A stretch of 64,000 bases of DNA from Streptomyces sp. NBC_01216 (lineage in GTDB: Bacteria; Actinomycetota; Actinomycetes; Streptomycetales; Streptomycetaceae), in contig NZ_CP108677.1 in NCBI RefSeq assembly GCF_035994945.1, positions 5,704,001 to 5,768,000 of the forward strand, given 5' to 3'. Shown one piece after another: positions 52,607-60,809 of the stretch (within the stretch, counting starts at the first letter, position 1; every line of letters starts with the position of its first letter). Under the pieces are notes generated by a model. The model saw nothing but the letters and a program-made list of their open reading frames with translations. It was not told where the DNA came from and made no database searches. The position numbers and the translations under genes are program-made.

Positions 52607-54803
52607 GGGGATGCTCCTTGGAGAGGTGGTGCCAGTCGGTGGTGACGGGGACGAGGTCGCCCCGCAGCCAGAGGGGCAGTTGGTCACGGTGGTGGGGGTC
52701 TCCGGCGACCCCCGAGGCGCCGAACGGGACGACCCAGAGGCTGTCGTCCCGTTCCGCCAGGTCCCATACGTAGCGGGCGGCCGAGCTCCGGGCGCTGCGG
52801 TCGGTGAAGCCGGGGACGCTGGAGGTGGACAGCACGCAGTCGTGGTCCCCGGCGAGGCCGGGCCACTGCGCGTCGTCGTGGTCCGGGAGCGCCTGCCAGG
52901 GGGCGAGCCGGTGCGTCACGCCCCAGGCTCCCGGCTCCGGGCCGGTGGCGACCTCCTCGAGTGCCTCGCGGACGATCCGCGCGATGTCCGCCACCGGCAC
53001 CGGACCGGCGACCAGCAGGGTCTCCAGGGCGTAGGCCACCCGGGGGCCGAGCGCCAGCCAGGGCTGGAAGACCGCGGGATACGGGGTGGGTTCGCGCAGC
53101 GGGGCGAAGACCGGGTGTCCGGTGATCCGCCGCACCACGGCCCCGCGTACGGCTGCGTACAGGCCGGCGTCGGTGCTCTCGGCGTCCATGCGCCGGTCCC
53201 AGGCGAGGAGCCGGTCCCGTATCCGGGTGGCGGCCGGGGAGAGCGTGCCGGGAGCGGTACCGGAGGGCGCGTCGCGCGCGGCGACGACGCGGGAAGCGGG
53301 CGTGACGCCGGACGCCGTGCCGCCGGGTGGCCGGGGCGTGCCCGCCGCCCGTACCACCGCCAGCAGGGGCGCGGCGGACGGGTTGTCGGTGTCGGTGTGG
53401 ACCGACGCCATCGCGCCGGCCGTCCAGGCGGCCGACGCGCCGAGCAGGGTGTCGATCCGCGCCGCGCGGTGCGCCGGGGCGAACTCCACGCCGAGCGGGG
53501 CCGCGAGTCCCCGGGCGTTGGCCATGACGGCATGGCCGCGGACCTCGGCCCGTGGCAGCGGGGCCGGTGCCTCCCGCCACCGGTGACGTGCCTCCCAGGC
53601 GGGCACCACCCGCAGGGAGTTGGCCCGGTCGCGGACGGGTACCCGGCCGGCGACACGGTGCAGCAGGCCGCCTTCGGTGTCGGCGGCCTGCACGACGTTC
53701 ACCGGTTCGATCCACCCGTCGACGGCGCGGTCCACGTCGGCGACGCGGTGTGCGCCGAGCAGCGCGCTCAGCGCACCGAATCCCAGCTCCCCGGTCACCC
53801 GGGGCACGCAGCGCAGACTGACGGCCTCCCAGGACGCCGTGGCGCCGGTGTCCTCGTCCCGTTCCGGGCCGTCGGCCGCTCCGGGAGCCGCTCCGACCGG
53901 TCCGGTGACCACCGGACCCCGGTCCGTCTCGATCACCTCGGTCGCGACCGGCTCGCCGCCCGCGACCTCCACCGTCTCGACGTGCGCGGACGCGGGACGC
54001 CAGCCGTCGGGGCCGAGCGCCTCCACGCCGCCGCCGGCCCGTCGGCGCAGGCGTTCCCGGTACAGGTCCTGGTAGTCGGCCATCGCGTTGGTGATCGCCC
54101 ACGCCACCCGCCCGGTGTGGCCGAAGTGCGGCAGCCCGGGGACTCCGGGGACGGCGATGCCCACCACGTCGTACTCCGGGCAGGCGAGGCGGATCTGCTG
54201 GTAGACCCCGGGCGCCTCGATGAACCGGTGCGGGTCGCCCGCCACGATCGGGGCGCCGCTCGCCGTCCGCTCGCCGGACACGACCCAGCCGTTGGAGCCG
54301 GCCGTGCCCGGCCCGTCGGTGGCGAACAGCTCGGTCCACTCCTCGCCGAGCCGGGTGGCGACCGTCTCACGCCAGATTTTGGCCGGGAAGCCCGCGAAGA
54401 GGATGTGGGTGGACAGCCAGACCGCCAGCGGCGTCCAGGGCTCCCAGCGCCCGGCGGAGAGTCCGGTCGCGGCGAACTCCGCGGCCCGGCCGGCTCCCGC
54501 CGGAAGGCCGTCGTTGACGCCGTCCGCGTACGCCCGCACCCACGCGCCGGTCTCCGGGTCGAGCCGTTCGAAGCAGCGGCGTGCGGTGTCGGCGAGGCGG
54601 GCCCGCCGTACGAAGGTGTCCCAGGGGACCTCGGCGGCACCGAGGAAGGCCGCCGTGGTGCCCTGGGCCCGGTGGCGTTCGACCTCCAGCTGCCACGCCC
54701 GGTCCGTGGCGGTCACGCGTCCCTGCGCGAAGGCGAGTTCGCGGGGATCGGCGGCCCGCAGATGCGGAATCCCCCAGGCGTCCCGGTAGACCTCGATTGT
54801 CAC
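52593..54803 (-). CDS. Ntn-hydrolase acylase, penicillin acylase family (S45)
   Basis: 736 residues. Serine S170 in GTAGSNGWVVSG is the expected N-terminal nucleophile after autocleavage, giving an alpha chain of about 169 residues and a beta chain of about 567; GDPHRFIEAPGVYQQI, VPGLPHFGHTGRVAWAITN and NVVQAAD fit the family. There is no signal peptide, unlike secreted acylases such as PvdQ, so the enzyme seems cytoplasmic. GTG 54803 lies 16 bases from the iron box. Linked with a siderophore-type acyltransferase and divergent from a siderophore-interacting protein, it may trim an acyl group from a siderophore precursor or uptake product; that is inference. Confidence 0.85.
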   Translation of the reverse strand: MTIEVYRDAWGIPHLRAADPRELAFAQGRVTATDRAWQLEVERHRAQGTTAAFLGAAEVPWDTFVRRARLADTARRCFERLDPETGAWVRAYADGVNDGLPAGAGRAAEFAATGLSAGRWEPWTPLAVWLSTHILFAGFPAKIWRETVATRLGEEWTELFATDGPGTAGSNGWVVSGERTASGAPIVAGDPHRFIEAPGVYQQIRLACPEYDVVGIAVPGVPGLPHFGHTGRVAWAITNAMADYQDLYRERLRRRAGGGVEALGPDGWRPASAHVETVEVAGGEPVATEVIETDRGPVVTGPVGAAPGAADGPERDEDTGATASWEAVSLRCVPRVTGELGFGALSALLGAHRVADVDRAVDGWIEPVNVVQAADTEGGLLHRVAGRVPVRDRANSLRVVPAWEARHRWREAPAPLPRAEVRGHAVMANARGLAAPLGVEFAPAHRAARIDTLLGASAAWTAGAMASVHTDTDNPSAAPLLAVVRAAGTPRPPGGTASGVTPASRVVAARDAPSGTAPGTLSPAATRIRDRLLAWDRRMDAESTDAGLYAAVRGAVVRRITGHPVFAPLREPTPYPAVFQPWLALGPRVAYALETLLVAGPVPVADIARIVREALEEVATGPEPGAWGVTHRLAPWQALPDHDDAQWPGLAGDHDCVLSTSSVPGFTDRSARSSAARYVWDLAERDDSLWVVPFGASGVAGDPHHRDQLPLWLRGDLVPVTTDWHHLSKEHPHDAH

Positions 54804-54818
54804 TCTGATCCCGATCTC

Positions 54819-54837
54819 TTAGGTTAGGCTGTCCTAA
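54819..54837. promoter_or_regulatory. Iron box in the divergent acylase/SIP region
   Basis: TTAGGTTAGGCTGTCCTAA matches the IdeR/DmdR1 consensus TTAGGTTAGGCTAACCTAA except for two central bases. It lies 16 bases from the acylase GTG and 55 bases before the SIP start, so one site could control both directions. Confidence 0.85.
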
Positions 54838-54891
54838 CTTATGCGAGGGGTGTCCGGGAGGCAATCCCGGACCCGAGGGGAGGAGGGTGCG

Positions 54892-55614
54892 ATGGGGCAC
54901 GGTTGGGAGGGGGTGGTCCTCAGGCTGCTGCGCGGCAGGGACTTCACGTTCACGGTGACGGGCGCCGAACAGGTCACCGAGCACTATCGTCGCGTGTACG
55001 TCACGGACGGCGGCCTGCTCGCCGCCGCGGGCGTCCATCCGACGATGTGGGTGCGGATCTGGTTCGAGGGCGGCGGCAAACCGCACCAGCGCGCCTACAC
55101 TCTGGTCGACCCGGACCCCGAGGCCGGCACCTTCGGCCTGGAGTTCGCCCTGCACGACGGCCTCGCGAGCCGCTGGGCCCGCACCTGCCGGCCCGGCGAC
55201 ACCGTGGCCGCCACCCTCCAGGGCACCGGCTTCACGGTTCCCGAGCCGCGGCCCGGCCGCCTGTGCGTGGTCGGCGACGCGGCCTCCCTGCCCGCCGTCA
55301 ACTCCCTGCTCGACGCCCTGCCCGGTGTCCCCGCCACCCTCTGGTTCGAGACCGTCCACGCCTCGGACGAGGGCTTGCCGGTGCGCCTCGACCCGGACCG
55401 GCACGAGCTGCGCCGGGTGCCGCGCGAGCGGGACGGGGCCGCCCTGGTGGAACGCGTGACGGCGGAGCTGCCCGGACTCGTGGGCGAGGACCCGTACGTC
55501 TGGATCGCCTGCGACACGGTCACCACCCGCACGCTCAGCGCCCGGCTGCGCCGCCGCGAACTCGGGCTCCCCAAGGAGCGGGTGCACGCCCTCGGGTACT
55601 GGCGGCCCTCCTGA
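54892..55614 (+). CDS. Siderophore-interacting protein (FAD-type ferric reductase, ViuB-like)
   Basis: 240-residue SIP-family protein; such flavoenzymes reduce ferric siderophores in the cytoplasm. The FAD motif R-x-Y-T appears in HQRAYTLVDPDPEAGT, the NAD(P)H-side region in LCVVGDAASLPAVNSLLDAL, and the C-terminal GYWRPS is typical. ATG 54892 has GGAGGAGGG upstream; an in-frame ATG at 54841 lies almost next to the iron box and lacks a site. Iron repression is likely. Confidence 0.9.
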   Translation: MGHGWEGVVLRLLRGRDFTFTVTGAEQVTEHYRRVYVTDGGLLAAAGVHPTMWVRIWFEGGGKPHQRAYTLVDPDPEAGTFGLEFALHDGLASRWARTCRPGDTVAATLQGTGFTVPEPRPGRLCVVGDAASLPAVNSLLDALPGVPATLWFETVHASDEGLPVRLDPDRHELRRVPRERDGAALVERVTAELPGLVGEDPYVWIACDTVTTRTLSARLRRRELGLPKERVHALGYWRPS

Positions 55615-55965
55615 CGTGGCTCCCCACGCGGCGGTGCGGGGGGTCTTCCGGGTGGCGGCCTCCCGGTCCGGCGGGTTCGGGTGCCGGGTTGACTTTCCGT
55701 GACCCGGGGCGGGTCCCCTTCGTTGGTCAGCCTTGCGCGCGTGACGGCGACCGGTGCGACGCGCGGGGCGCGCGGGAACGGATGTGTCGAAAGAATCGAA
55801 TGCGGGCACGGAAATCCCCCGTTGGGGTGAACTCACCTCAGGTGTCTGCTGGTTCACTCTCCGTGCGTAAAGATTCCGGTGTCTCGAGTCGCCGACGCCG
55901 CACGGGCCGCGTGTCCCCGCGGTGCGCGGCCGGCGACGCCATGTCTCCCTGGGGGTTCCGCCACC
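55615..55965. promoter_or_regulatory. 350-base region upstream of the LAETG protein, with overlapping palindromes
   Basis: No gene is supported. GGTGA-AC-TCACC (55826-55837) overlaps CACCT-C-AGGTG (55834-55844). The first looks like a BldD-type site (GTGA, short spacer, TCACC). A poorly defined promoter probably lies just downstream of them. Confidence 0.35.
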
Positions 55966-56907
55966 GTGAACAGCAACACCTTCCGCCTGCCCGTACGCCG
56001 AACCGCCGCGGCCGTCGGCGCGCTGGCCGTCGGGCCCGTGCTTCTGGCGGCACCCGCGGCGCACGCCACGGGCGGTGAAGGGCGAGCCACCGCCGTCGTC
56101 CTGCGGACCGGCCTCGATGTCTCCCTGCTCGACAAGACCGTGGAGGTGCCGCTGCGCACCACCCTCAACGAGGTCACGGCGCCGGAGACGCAGAGCCGGA
56201 CGGCGCTCACGGTGAACGTGCCCGGTGCCGAGAAGGACCGGCCGATCGACCTCCTGCGGGCCGAAGTCGCCACCTCCAGGGCCACGGTGGACGAAAGGAA
56301 GGCCGAGGGATACGTGAACCTGGTCAAGGCGCGGGTCCATGTGCCCGGCCTGCCCCTGCTCTCCCTGATCGAAGCCGAGAAGGTCACCGCCAGGGCGCTG
56401 TGCGAGGTGGGGGAGCAGCCGATCGCGGAGGCCGGCGTCCTCGGGCACGTGACCGTCTTCGGCAAGAAGACCACCCTCTCGACGGGCGGCCGGACCCAGG
56501 TCACCGTGCCCGGCGTCGGCGAGGTGGTCCTCGACCTGTCCCGTACCTCGACGACCTCGCGCACCGCGGCGGCCACCGCCCTGGAACTCAAGGTGGAGGT
56601 CGACCCGCTGAAGTTGGGTGTGGCGGAGGTCAAGGGCGTGGTGACGCTGGCCGAGGCGACCTGTGCGACTCCGAAGGACACCCGGACCGGCGGGAAGCCG
56701 ACGGAACGGCCCACCGAGCGACCCGCCTCGGAGCCGGCCGACGGGGGTGGCGTGACGACCCAGAACGGGGGCTCGAACCCCGCCGGGCAGAGTCTCGCCG
56801 AGACCGGCGGAAGCTCCACGACCCCGTACCTGGCGGGCGGCGCCGTCGTCCTGCTCGCCGCCGGCGGCGGGGCGCTCGTCCTGGCCCGCGGACGCGCCCG
56901 CGCCTGA
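55966..56907 (+). CDS. LAETG-anchored surface protein (SCO1860 type)
   Basis: 313 residues. A Sec signal (about 1-35, ending AAHA) leads to a beta-rich body (VEVPLRTTLNEVTAPETQSR; VTVFGKKTTLSTGGRTQVTV), a Pro/Thr/Gly linker, the sortase motif LAETG near residue 274, a hydrophobic segment (AGGAVVLLAAGGGALVLA) and a basic tail RGRARA. This is the plan of class E sortase substrates. GTG 55966 is chosen because the signal peptide starts there; longer frames give a poor leader. Function unknown; probably cell-wall attached. Ended by hairpins 56939-56971 and 57066-57106. Confidence 0.88.
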   Translation: MNSNTFRLPVRRTAAAVGALAVGPVLLAAPAAHATGGEGRATAVVLRTGLDVSLLDKTVEVPLRTTLNEVTAPETQSRTALTVNVPGAEKDRPIDLLRAEVATSRATVDERKAEGYVNLVKARVHVPGLPLLSLIEAEKVTARALCEVGEQPIAEAGVLGHVTVFGKKTTLSTGGRTQVTVPGVGEVVLDLSRTSTTSRTAAATALELKVEVDPLKLGVAEVKGVVTLAEATCATPKDTRTGGKPTERPTERPASEPADGGGVTTQNGGSNPAGQSLAETGGSSTTPYLAGGAVVLLAAGGGALVLARGRARA

Positions 56908-56938
56908 CGCAGGCCGCCACCAGCAGGGGGGACGGGGG

Positions 56939-56971
56939 CCCGGGGCCGTCGGGGAAGCCGAAGGCCCCGGG
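56939..56971. terminator. Hairpin downstream of the LAETG gene
   Basis: CCCGGGGCC (56939-56947) pairs with GGCCCCGGG (56963-56971). Confidence 0.45.
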
Positions 56972-57065
56972 GGGCGGGAGCCTGGGCGCGCGGAGCGGTG
57001 TCGGGGAGCACCGGGGGGTCCGCGCCGCCCGCCACGGGGCCGAGGTGTGCCGGCCCGGTGGCACA

Positions 57066-57106
57066 CCGCGGGGAGGACGGGGCCGGCGGCCCCGCCCTCC
57101 CCGCGG
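57066..57106. terminator. Strong bidirectional terminator
   Basis: Left arm 57066-57084, loop GGC, right arm 57088-57106; 19 positions with one A-C mismatch. Lies between convergent LAETG and cob genes. Confidence 0.75.
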
Positions 57107-57164
57107 CACACCGGCACCCCGCGAGCCCGCTCCGGCACACGCCGTCTGCGTGCCCCGCCGGATG

Positions 57165-58829
57165 TCAGCCCGCGATCAACAGCGCCTGGTCCAGGGCCTG
57201 GAGGAACCGGTTCGTCGTCGCGCGGTCGCGGACCGCGAGACGCAGCCAGTGCCGGTCGAGGCCCGGAAACGTGTCGCCGCGCCGCGCCGCGAAACCGAGC
57301 GCCCGCAGCCGCTCGCGCACCGCGTCCGCGTGGGCGATCCGCACCAGGACGAACGGGCCTTCCGCCGACGCCACCGCCCGCACCTCGTCGAACTCCGCGA
57401 GTCCGGCCAGCAGATGCGCCCGCTCGACACCGATCCGGTACGCCGCGCGCTCCGCCTCCGCCAGCGCGGCCCGGGACATGCACGCCTCCGCCGCCACCAG
57501 GGCCGGCGTGGACACCGGCCACAAGGGCTGTGCCCGTTCCAGGGTGGCGATCGTCTCCCCGTCCGCGAGGACGTAGCCGATGCGCAGCCCCGCGAGACCC
57601 CAGGTCTTGGTCAGGCTGCGCAGAACCACCAGGCCGGGCACGTCCGTCCGCCCGGCCAGCGACTCCCGCTCGCCCGGCACCGCGTCCATGAACGCCTCGT
57701 CCACCACCAGGGTGCGTCCCGGCCGCGCCAGTGCCGCGAGCGACTCGGCGGGGTGCAGCACGGACGTCGGGTTCGTCGGATTGCCGACGACGACCAGGTC
57801 CGCGTCCGCCGGAACGAGCGCCGGATCGAGACGGAAGCCGTCCTCCGCGCGCAGCAGGACCCGGCCCACCTCGTGCCCGGCGTCGCGCAGCGCCGCCTCG
57901 GGCTCGGTGAACTGCGGGTGCACCACCACGGGGCGTCTCGCCGGCAGGGCCCGCGCCAGGAGCACGAACGCCTCCGCGGCGCCCGCCGTGAGCAGTACCC
58001 GCCCGGTCGGCAGATCGTGCCGCTCGGCGACGGCGGCCCGCGCGGACCGACCGTCCGGGTACGCCGCGAGGCTCGTGAGCGAGTCCGCGATCCGCTCCCG
58101 CAGCCAGTCCGGAGGGGTGTGGGTCCGTACGTTGACCGCGAGGTCGACGAGTTTCTCGTCCCGTACCTCCGCGTCACCGTGGTGCCGCAGATCGTGGACG
58201 TCAGTGTGCGCGTGCGTTTCCATGGCCGCCGTCGGGTGGGTGGGGATGGTGGGGGGTGAGCGGAGTCCGGGAGCCGGGCTGGGTGGGGGTGGGTCGAACG
58301 CCGCCTGACCACGGGTGTACCCCCGCGCCCGTGGCAACAACCGCACGGAGGCGGCGTCTTCGTCCGGACGAAGCGGGATGGAACGGGCGAGAGCGCACGT
58401 AGCGTGCCGCGACCGTCGCTTCGGCACGACGAGTTCGGCCCCGTCCCCGGTCTCGGCGGCGGCCAGCAGCGCGGCCGCCTCGGCCACCGACGCCGTCCCC
58501 GACACCGCCAGCGGCACCGCCGACGGATGCGGCACCGGGACGGCGGCCAGCGCCCCCGACGCGTACGCCAGCACCGGGACGCCGAACCGCTCCGCCGCGC
58601 CCGTGATCCCCGGCTCGTCGGCGCGTGTCCGCAGCGTCGCCAGGGCCCGTACGGCCGAGACCGGCAGCCCGGCCTCGCGCAGCGCCGCCTCGACCAGACC
58701 CGCCACCTCCTCGGCGCGGACCCCCGAACGCGCCCCGACACCGGCCACCACCCGACAGCCGGGCCTCGCCTCGTCTCCGGCGTCCGCCCCGGCCGTCCGG
58801 CCGTCTCCGCTCGCGTCCCCGGCGCTCAT
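57165..58829 (-). CDS. CobE-CobC fusion protein (cobalamin synthesis)
   Basis: 554 residues in one frame without a stop. Residues 24-148 match CobE/CbiG-C: VVAGVGARSGVRAEEVAGLV, ATLRTRADEPGITGAAERFG, ATCALARS. Residues 203-554 match CobC, the PLP-dependent L-threonine-O-3-phosphate decarboxylase-like enzyme: LTAGAAEAFVLLARALP, VVVGNPTNPTSVL and the PLP lysine K408 in RSLTKTWGLAG. Between them is a Pro/Arg-rich linker of about 50 residues. A separate CobC could start at ATG 58223 but that has no ribosome site. CobE's role in corrin synthesis is poorly defined. ATG 58829 overlaps the cobL stop (ATGA). Confidence 0.82.
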   Translation of the reverse strand: MSAGDASGDGRTAGADAGDEARPGCRVVAGVGARSGVRAEEVAGLVEAALREAGLPVSAVRALATLRTRADEPGITGAAERFGVPVLAYASGALAAVPVPHPSAVPLAVSGTASVAEAAALLAAAETGDGAELVVPKRRSRHATCALARSIPLRPDEDAASVRLLPRARGYTRGQAAFDPPPPSPAPGLRSPPTIPTHPTAAMETHAHTDVHDLRHHGDAEVRDEKLVDLAVNVRTHTPPDWLRERIADSLTSLAAYPDGRSARAAVAERHDLPTGRVLLTAGAAEAFVLLARALPARRPVVVHPQFTEPEAALRDAGHEVGRVLLRAEDGFRLDPALVPADADLVVVGNPTNPTSVLHPAESLAALARPGRTLVVDEAFMDAVPGERESLAGRTDVPGLVVLRSLTKTWGLAGLRIGYVLADGETIATLERAQPLWPVSTPALVAAEACMSRAALAEAERAAYRIGVERAHLLAGLAEFDEVRAVASAEGPFVLVRIAHADAVRERLRALGFAARRGDTFPGLDRHWLRLAVRDRATTNRFLQALDQALLIAG

Positions 58830-60013
58830 CGCGTCCCCCAGAGCAGGAACACCGGAGCCACCGGGGCGGCCGACGAGGCGTCATCGGGCAGCAGCCGCTG
58901 GGAGCGGAGCAGGACGCCCCCGACCGAGAACCCGGAGGACTCCAGGGCCGAACGCAGCGGAGTCAGCCGTTCCCGAGCCGCCGCCGCCACCACGACCGCC
59001 CGCCGCGCCCGCCGCGCCGCGGTCAGGACGACCGTCCGCGGGTCCCGGCAGCCGTCTCCGACGAACACCCCGTCCGGATCGGAGAGATGGGACAGGACCG
59101 TCGGCGCCGCCCCGCGCACCACCCGCACCTCGGCGCCCAGCGCCGCGGCGTGCCCGCGGATTCGTGCGGCGCCCGCATCGGTCTCCTCCACCGCGACCGC
59201 GCCGGCACCGAGCCGGGCGCACTCCACGGCCACCGAACCGCAGCCCGAGCCGATGTCCCAGACCAGGTCCCCGGTCCTGGGCCCCAGCCGGGCGAGGACC
59301 AGCGCCCGCGCCTCGTACGGCAGCGGCGGTGCCACGGCCGGGGCGTCGCCCTCCCCGGTATTCCGGCCGGTACGGGGGAAACCGGAACCCGCCCGGGAGC
59401 CTTCCCCGGACCGTGCGCCGGCCGTCGCCCCCGGCAGGAACTCCGTGTCCGGCAGCGCCCAGTGGCCCGGACCGGTGAGCGGCCCGGACACCGCGGGCGC
59501 GTGCCGTTGCGGCCGGGACTCGTCCAGGCACAGGACCAGGTCCACCGCCTCCCAGACACGGCACATCGCCTCGTGGGGGGTGACCCGTTCGAAACGCTCG
59601 CGGAAGGGGTCGCCGAGGGCCGAGAACACCACCAGCGTCCGGGAGTCCACCCGGTGTACCAGGGCCGCGCCCAGTTCCGCCGGACCCACCCCGGGGCCGG
59701 GCAGTACCGCCACCTTGGGGTGGACCCGGCACACGTTGACCGCGCGGTCGAGCGCGGGCCCGTCCCAGGCCGCGGCCCCGTCCACCACGACGGCGTCGTC
59801 CCATGCCGGCCGAGGGCGCGCGAAGGCGAGTCCCACCGCCCCGGCTCCCCTGCGCGCGGCCGGGGCGCGCACGAACAGCCGGCCGCCTGCCGGGACGGAC
59901 TCCGGGGCGCCCGGTGCCTCGGCGCGCGCCTCCGCCACCGGCGTCGCCTCGCTCGTCCAGGAACCCCCGCCACCCGCGTCCGCGTCCGCGCCGGAACCGG
60001 TCACCGTGAACAC
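58826..60013 (-). CDS. cobL: Precorrin-6Y methylase CobL, N-terminally truncated CbiE part
   Basis: 395 residues. The C-terminal half (about 230-395) is an intact CbiT-type methyltransferase: VWDIGSGCGSVAVECARLGA with an SAM motif. The first half carries only the last part of CbiE (residues 66-170: ARPRPAWDDAVVV, AVNVCRVHPKVAVLPGPGVG). The usual start with the GWDG SAM loop and SGDPGFFG motif is missing and replaced by a Gly/Ala-rich sequence (residues 1-60). So C5 methylation may be impaired or provided elsewhere. GTG 60013 sits in a tandem GTGAACAC repeat (60006-60021); an in-frame downstream start would not restore the domain. Confidence 0.78.
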   Translation of the reverse strand: MFTVTGSGADADAGGGGSWTSEATPVAEARAEAPGAPESVPAGGRLFVRAPAARRGAGAVGLAFARPRPAWDDAVVVDGAAAWDGPALDRAVNVCRVHPKVAVLPGPGVGPAELGAALVHRVDSRTLVVFSALGDPFRERFERVTPHEAMCRVWEAVDLVLCLDESRPQRHAPAVSGPLTGPGHWALPDTEFLPGATAGARSGEGSRAGSGFPRTGRNTGEGDAPAVAPPLPYEARALVLARLGPRTGDLVWDIGSGCGSVAVECARLGAGAVAVEETDAGAARIRGHAAALGAEVRVVRGAAPTVLSHLSDPDGVFVGDGCRDPRTVVLTAARRARRAVVVAAAARERLTPLRSALESSGFSVGGVLLRSQRLLPDDASSAAPVAPVFLLWGTR

Positions 60014-60081
60014 GTGAACACCCTCCCCGCGACCCGCTCGGCGAGGTGCGCCGGGCCCCGCCGATCCGATAGCAAAGGCCC

Positions 60082-60807
60082 ATGGCCGTACTCGTCGCGC
60101 TCGGCGCGTTCCTCATGACGCTGTTCGGCGGGTGGACGGCGCAGCGCGTCACCGACCGGCGCCACCTGGTCCTCGGGCTTGCCGGCGGACTGATGCTCGG
60201 CGTGGTCGGACTCGACCTGCTGCCCGAGGCGATGGAGGCCGCGGGGAACGAGGTCTTCGGCGTGCCTCGGGCACTGCTGCTGTTCGTCGGCGGCTTCCTC
60301 CTCGCACACGTGGTCGAGCGGCTGCTGGCCGTCCGCCGGGCCGCGCACGGTCTCGGGGCCGACGAGCGGGTCCCGCAGGTCGGACTGACGGCCGCGGCGG
60401 CGATGATCCTGCACAGCCTCATGGACGGCATCGCGCTCGGCGCGGCCTTCCAGGTCGGCGGCGGCATGGGAGCCACCGTCGCGCTCGCCGTGATCACCCA
60501 CGACTTCGCCGACGGCTTCAACACCTACACGATCACCAGCCTGTACGGGAACGCCCGGCACAGAGCGGTCGCGATGTTGGTCGCGGACGCCCTCGCACCG
60601 GTGGTCGGCGCCGCGTCCACGCTGCTGTTCACCCTTCCGGAGGAGCTCCTCGGCAGCTATCTCGGGTTCTTCGGCGGCGCTCTGCTCTACCTGGCCGCCG
60701 CCGAGATCCTGCCCGAGGCCCATCACGAGCACCCCGCCGGCTCCACCCTGCTGTGCACGGTGTCGGGCGTGGGCTTCATCTGGCTGGTGGTGGGTCTGTC
60801 CGGCTGA
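60082..60807 (+). CDS. ZIP-family metal transporter
   Basis: 241 residues, about eight hydrophobic segments. HSLMDGIALGAAFQV and ITHDFADGFNTYTI are the two metal-site helices of ZIP proteins (the H-x3-D and H-D-x2-D pattern). It lies inside the cobalamin genes on the opposite strand, its stop 3 bases from the cobB stop, so cobalt rather than zinc could be the cargo; the position is the only support for that. ATG 60082; 68 bases separate its start from the cobL start. Confidence 0.82.
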   Translation: MAVLVALGAFLMTLFGGWTAQRVTDRRHLVLGLAGGLMLGVVGLDLLPEAMEAAGNEVFGVPRALLLFVGGFLLAHVVERLLAVRRAAHGLGADERVPQVGLTAAAAMILHSLMDGIALGAAFQVGGGMGATVALAVITHDFADGFNTYTITSLYGNARHRAVAMLVADALAPVVGAASTLLFTLPEELLGSYLGFFGGALLYLAAAEILPEAHHEHPAGSTLLCTVSGVGFIWLVVGLSG

Positions 60808-60809
60808 GC

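Noticed and set aside
54367..57522. Minus-strand frame of about 1050 codons over the SIP and LAETG genes
   Set aside because: Shadow of conserved genes on the other strand; the only family-like parts belong to the acylase and cob genes in other frames.
58171..58373. Cobalamin riboswitch in the CobE-CobC linker
   Set aside because: No B12-box-like sequence found on the minus strand, and the frame is open throughout.
60006..60021. GTGAACAC tandem as PHO box at the cobL start
   Set aside because: Repeat period is 8, not 11, and it lies over the start codon; kept only as a note in the cobL entry.
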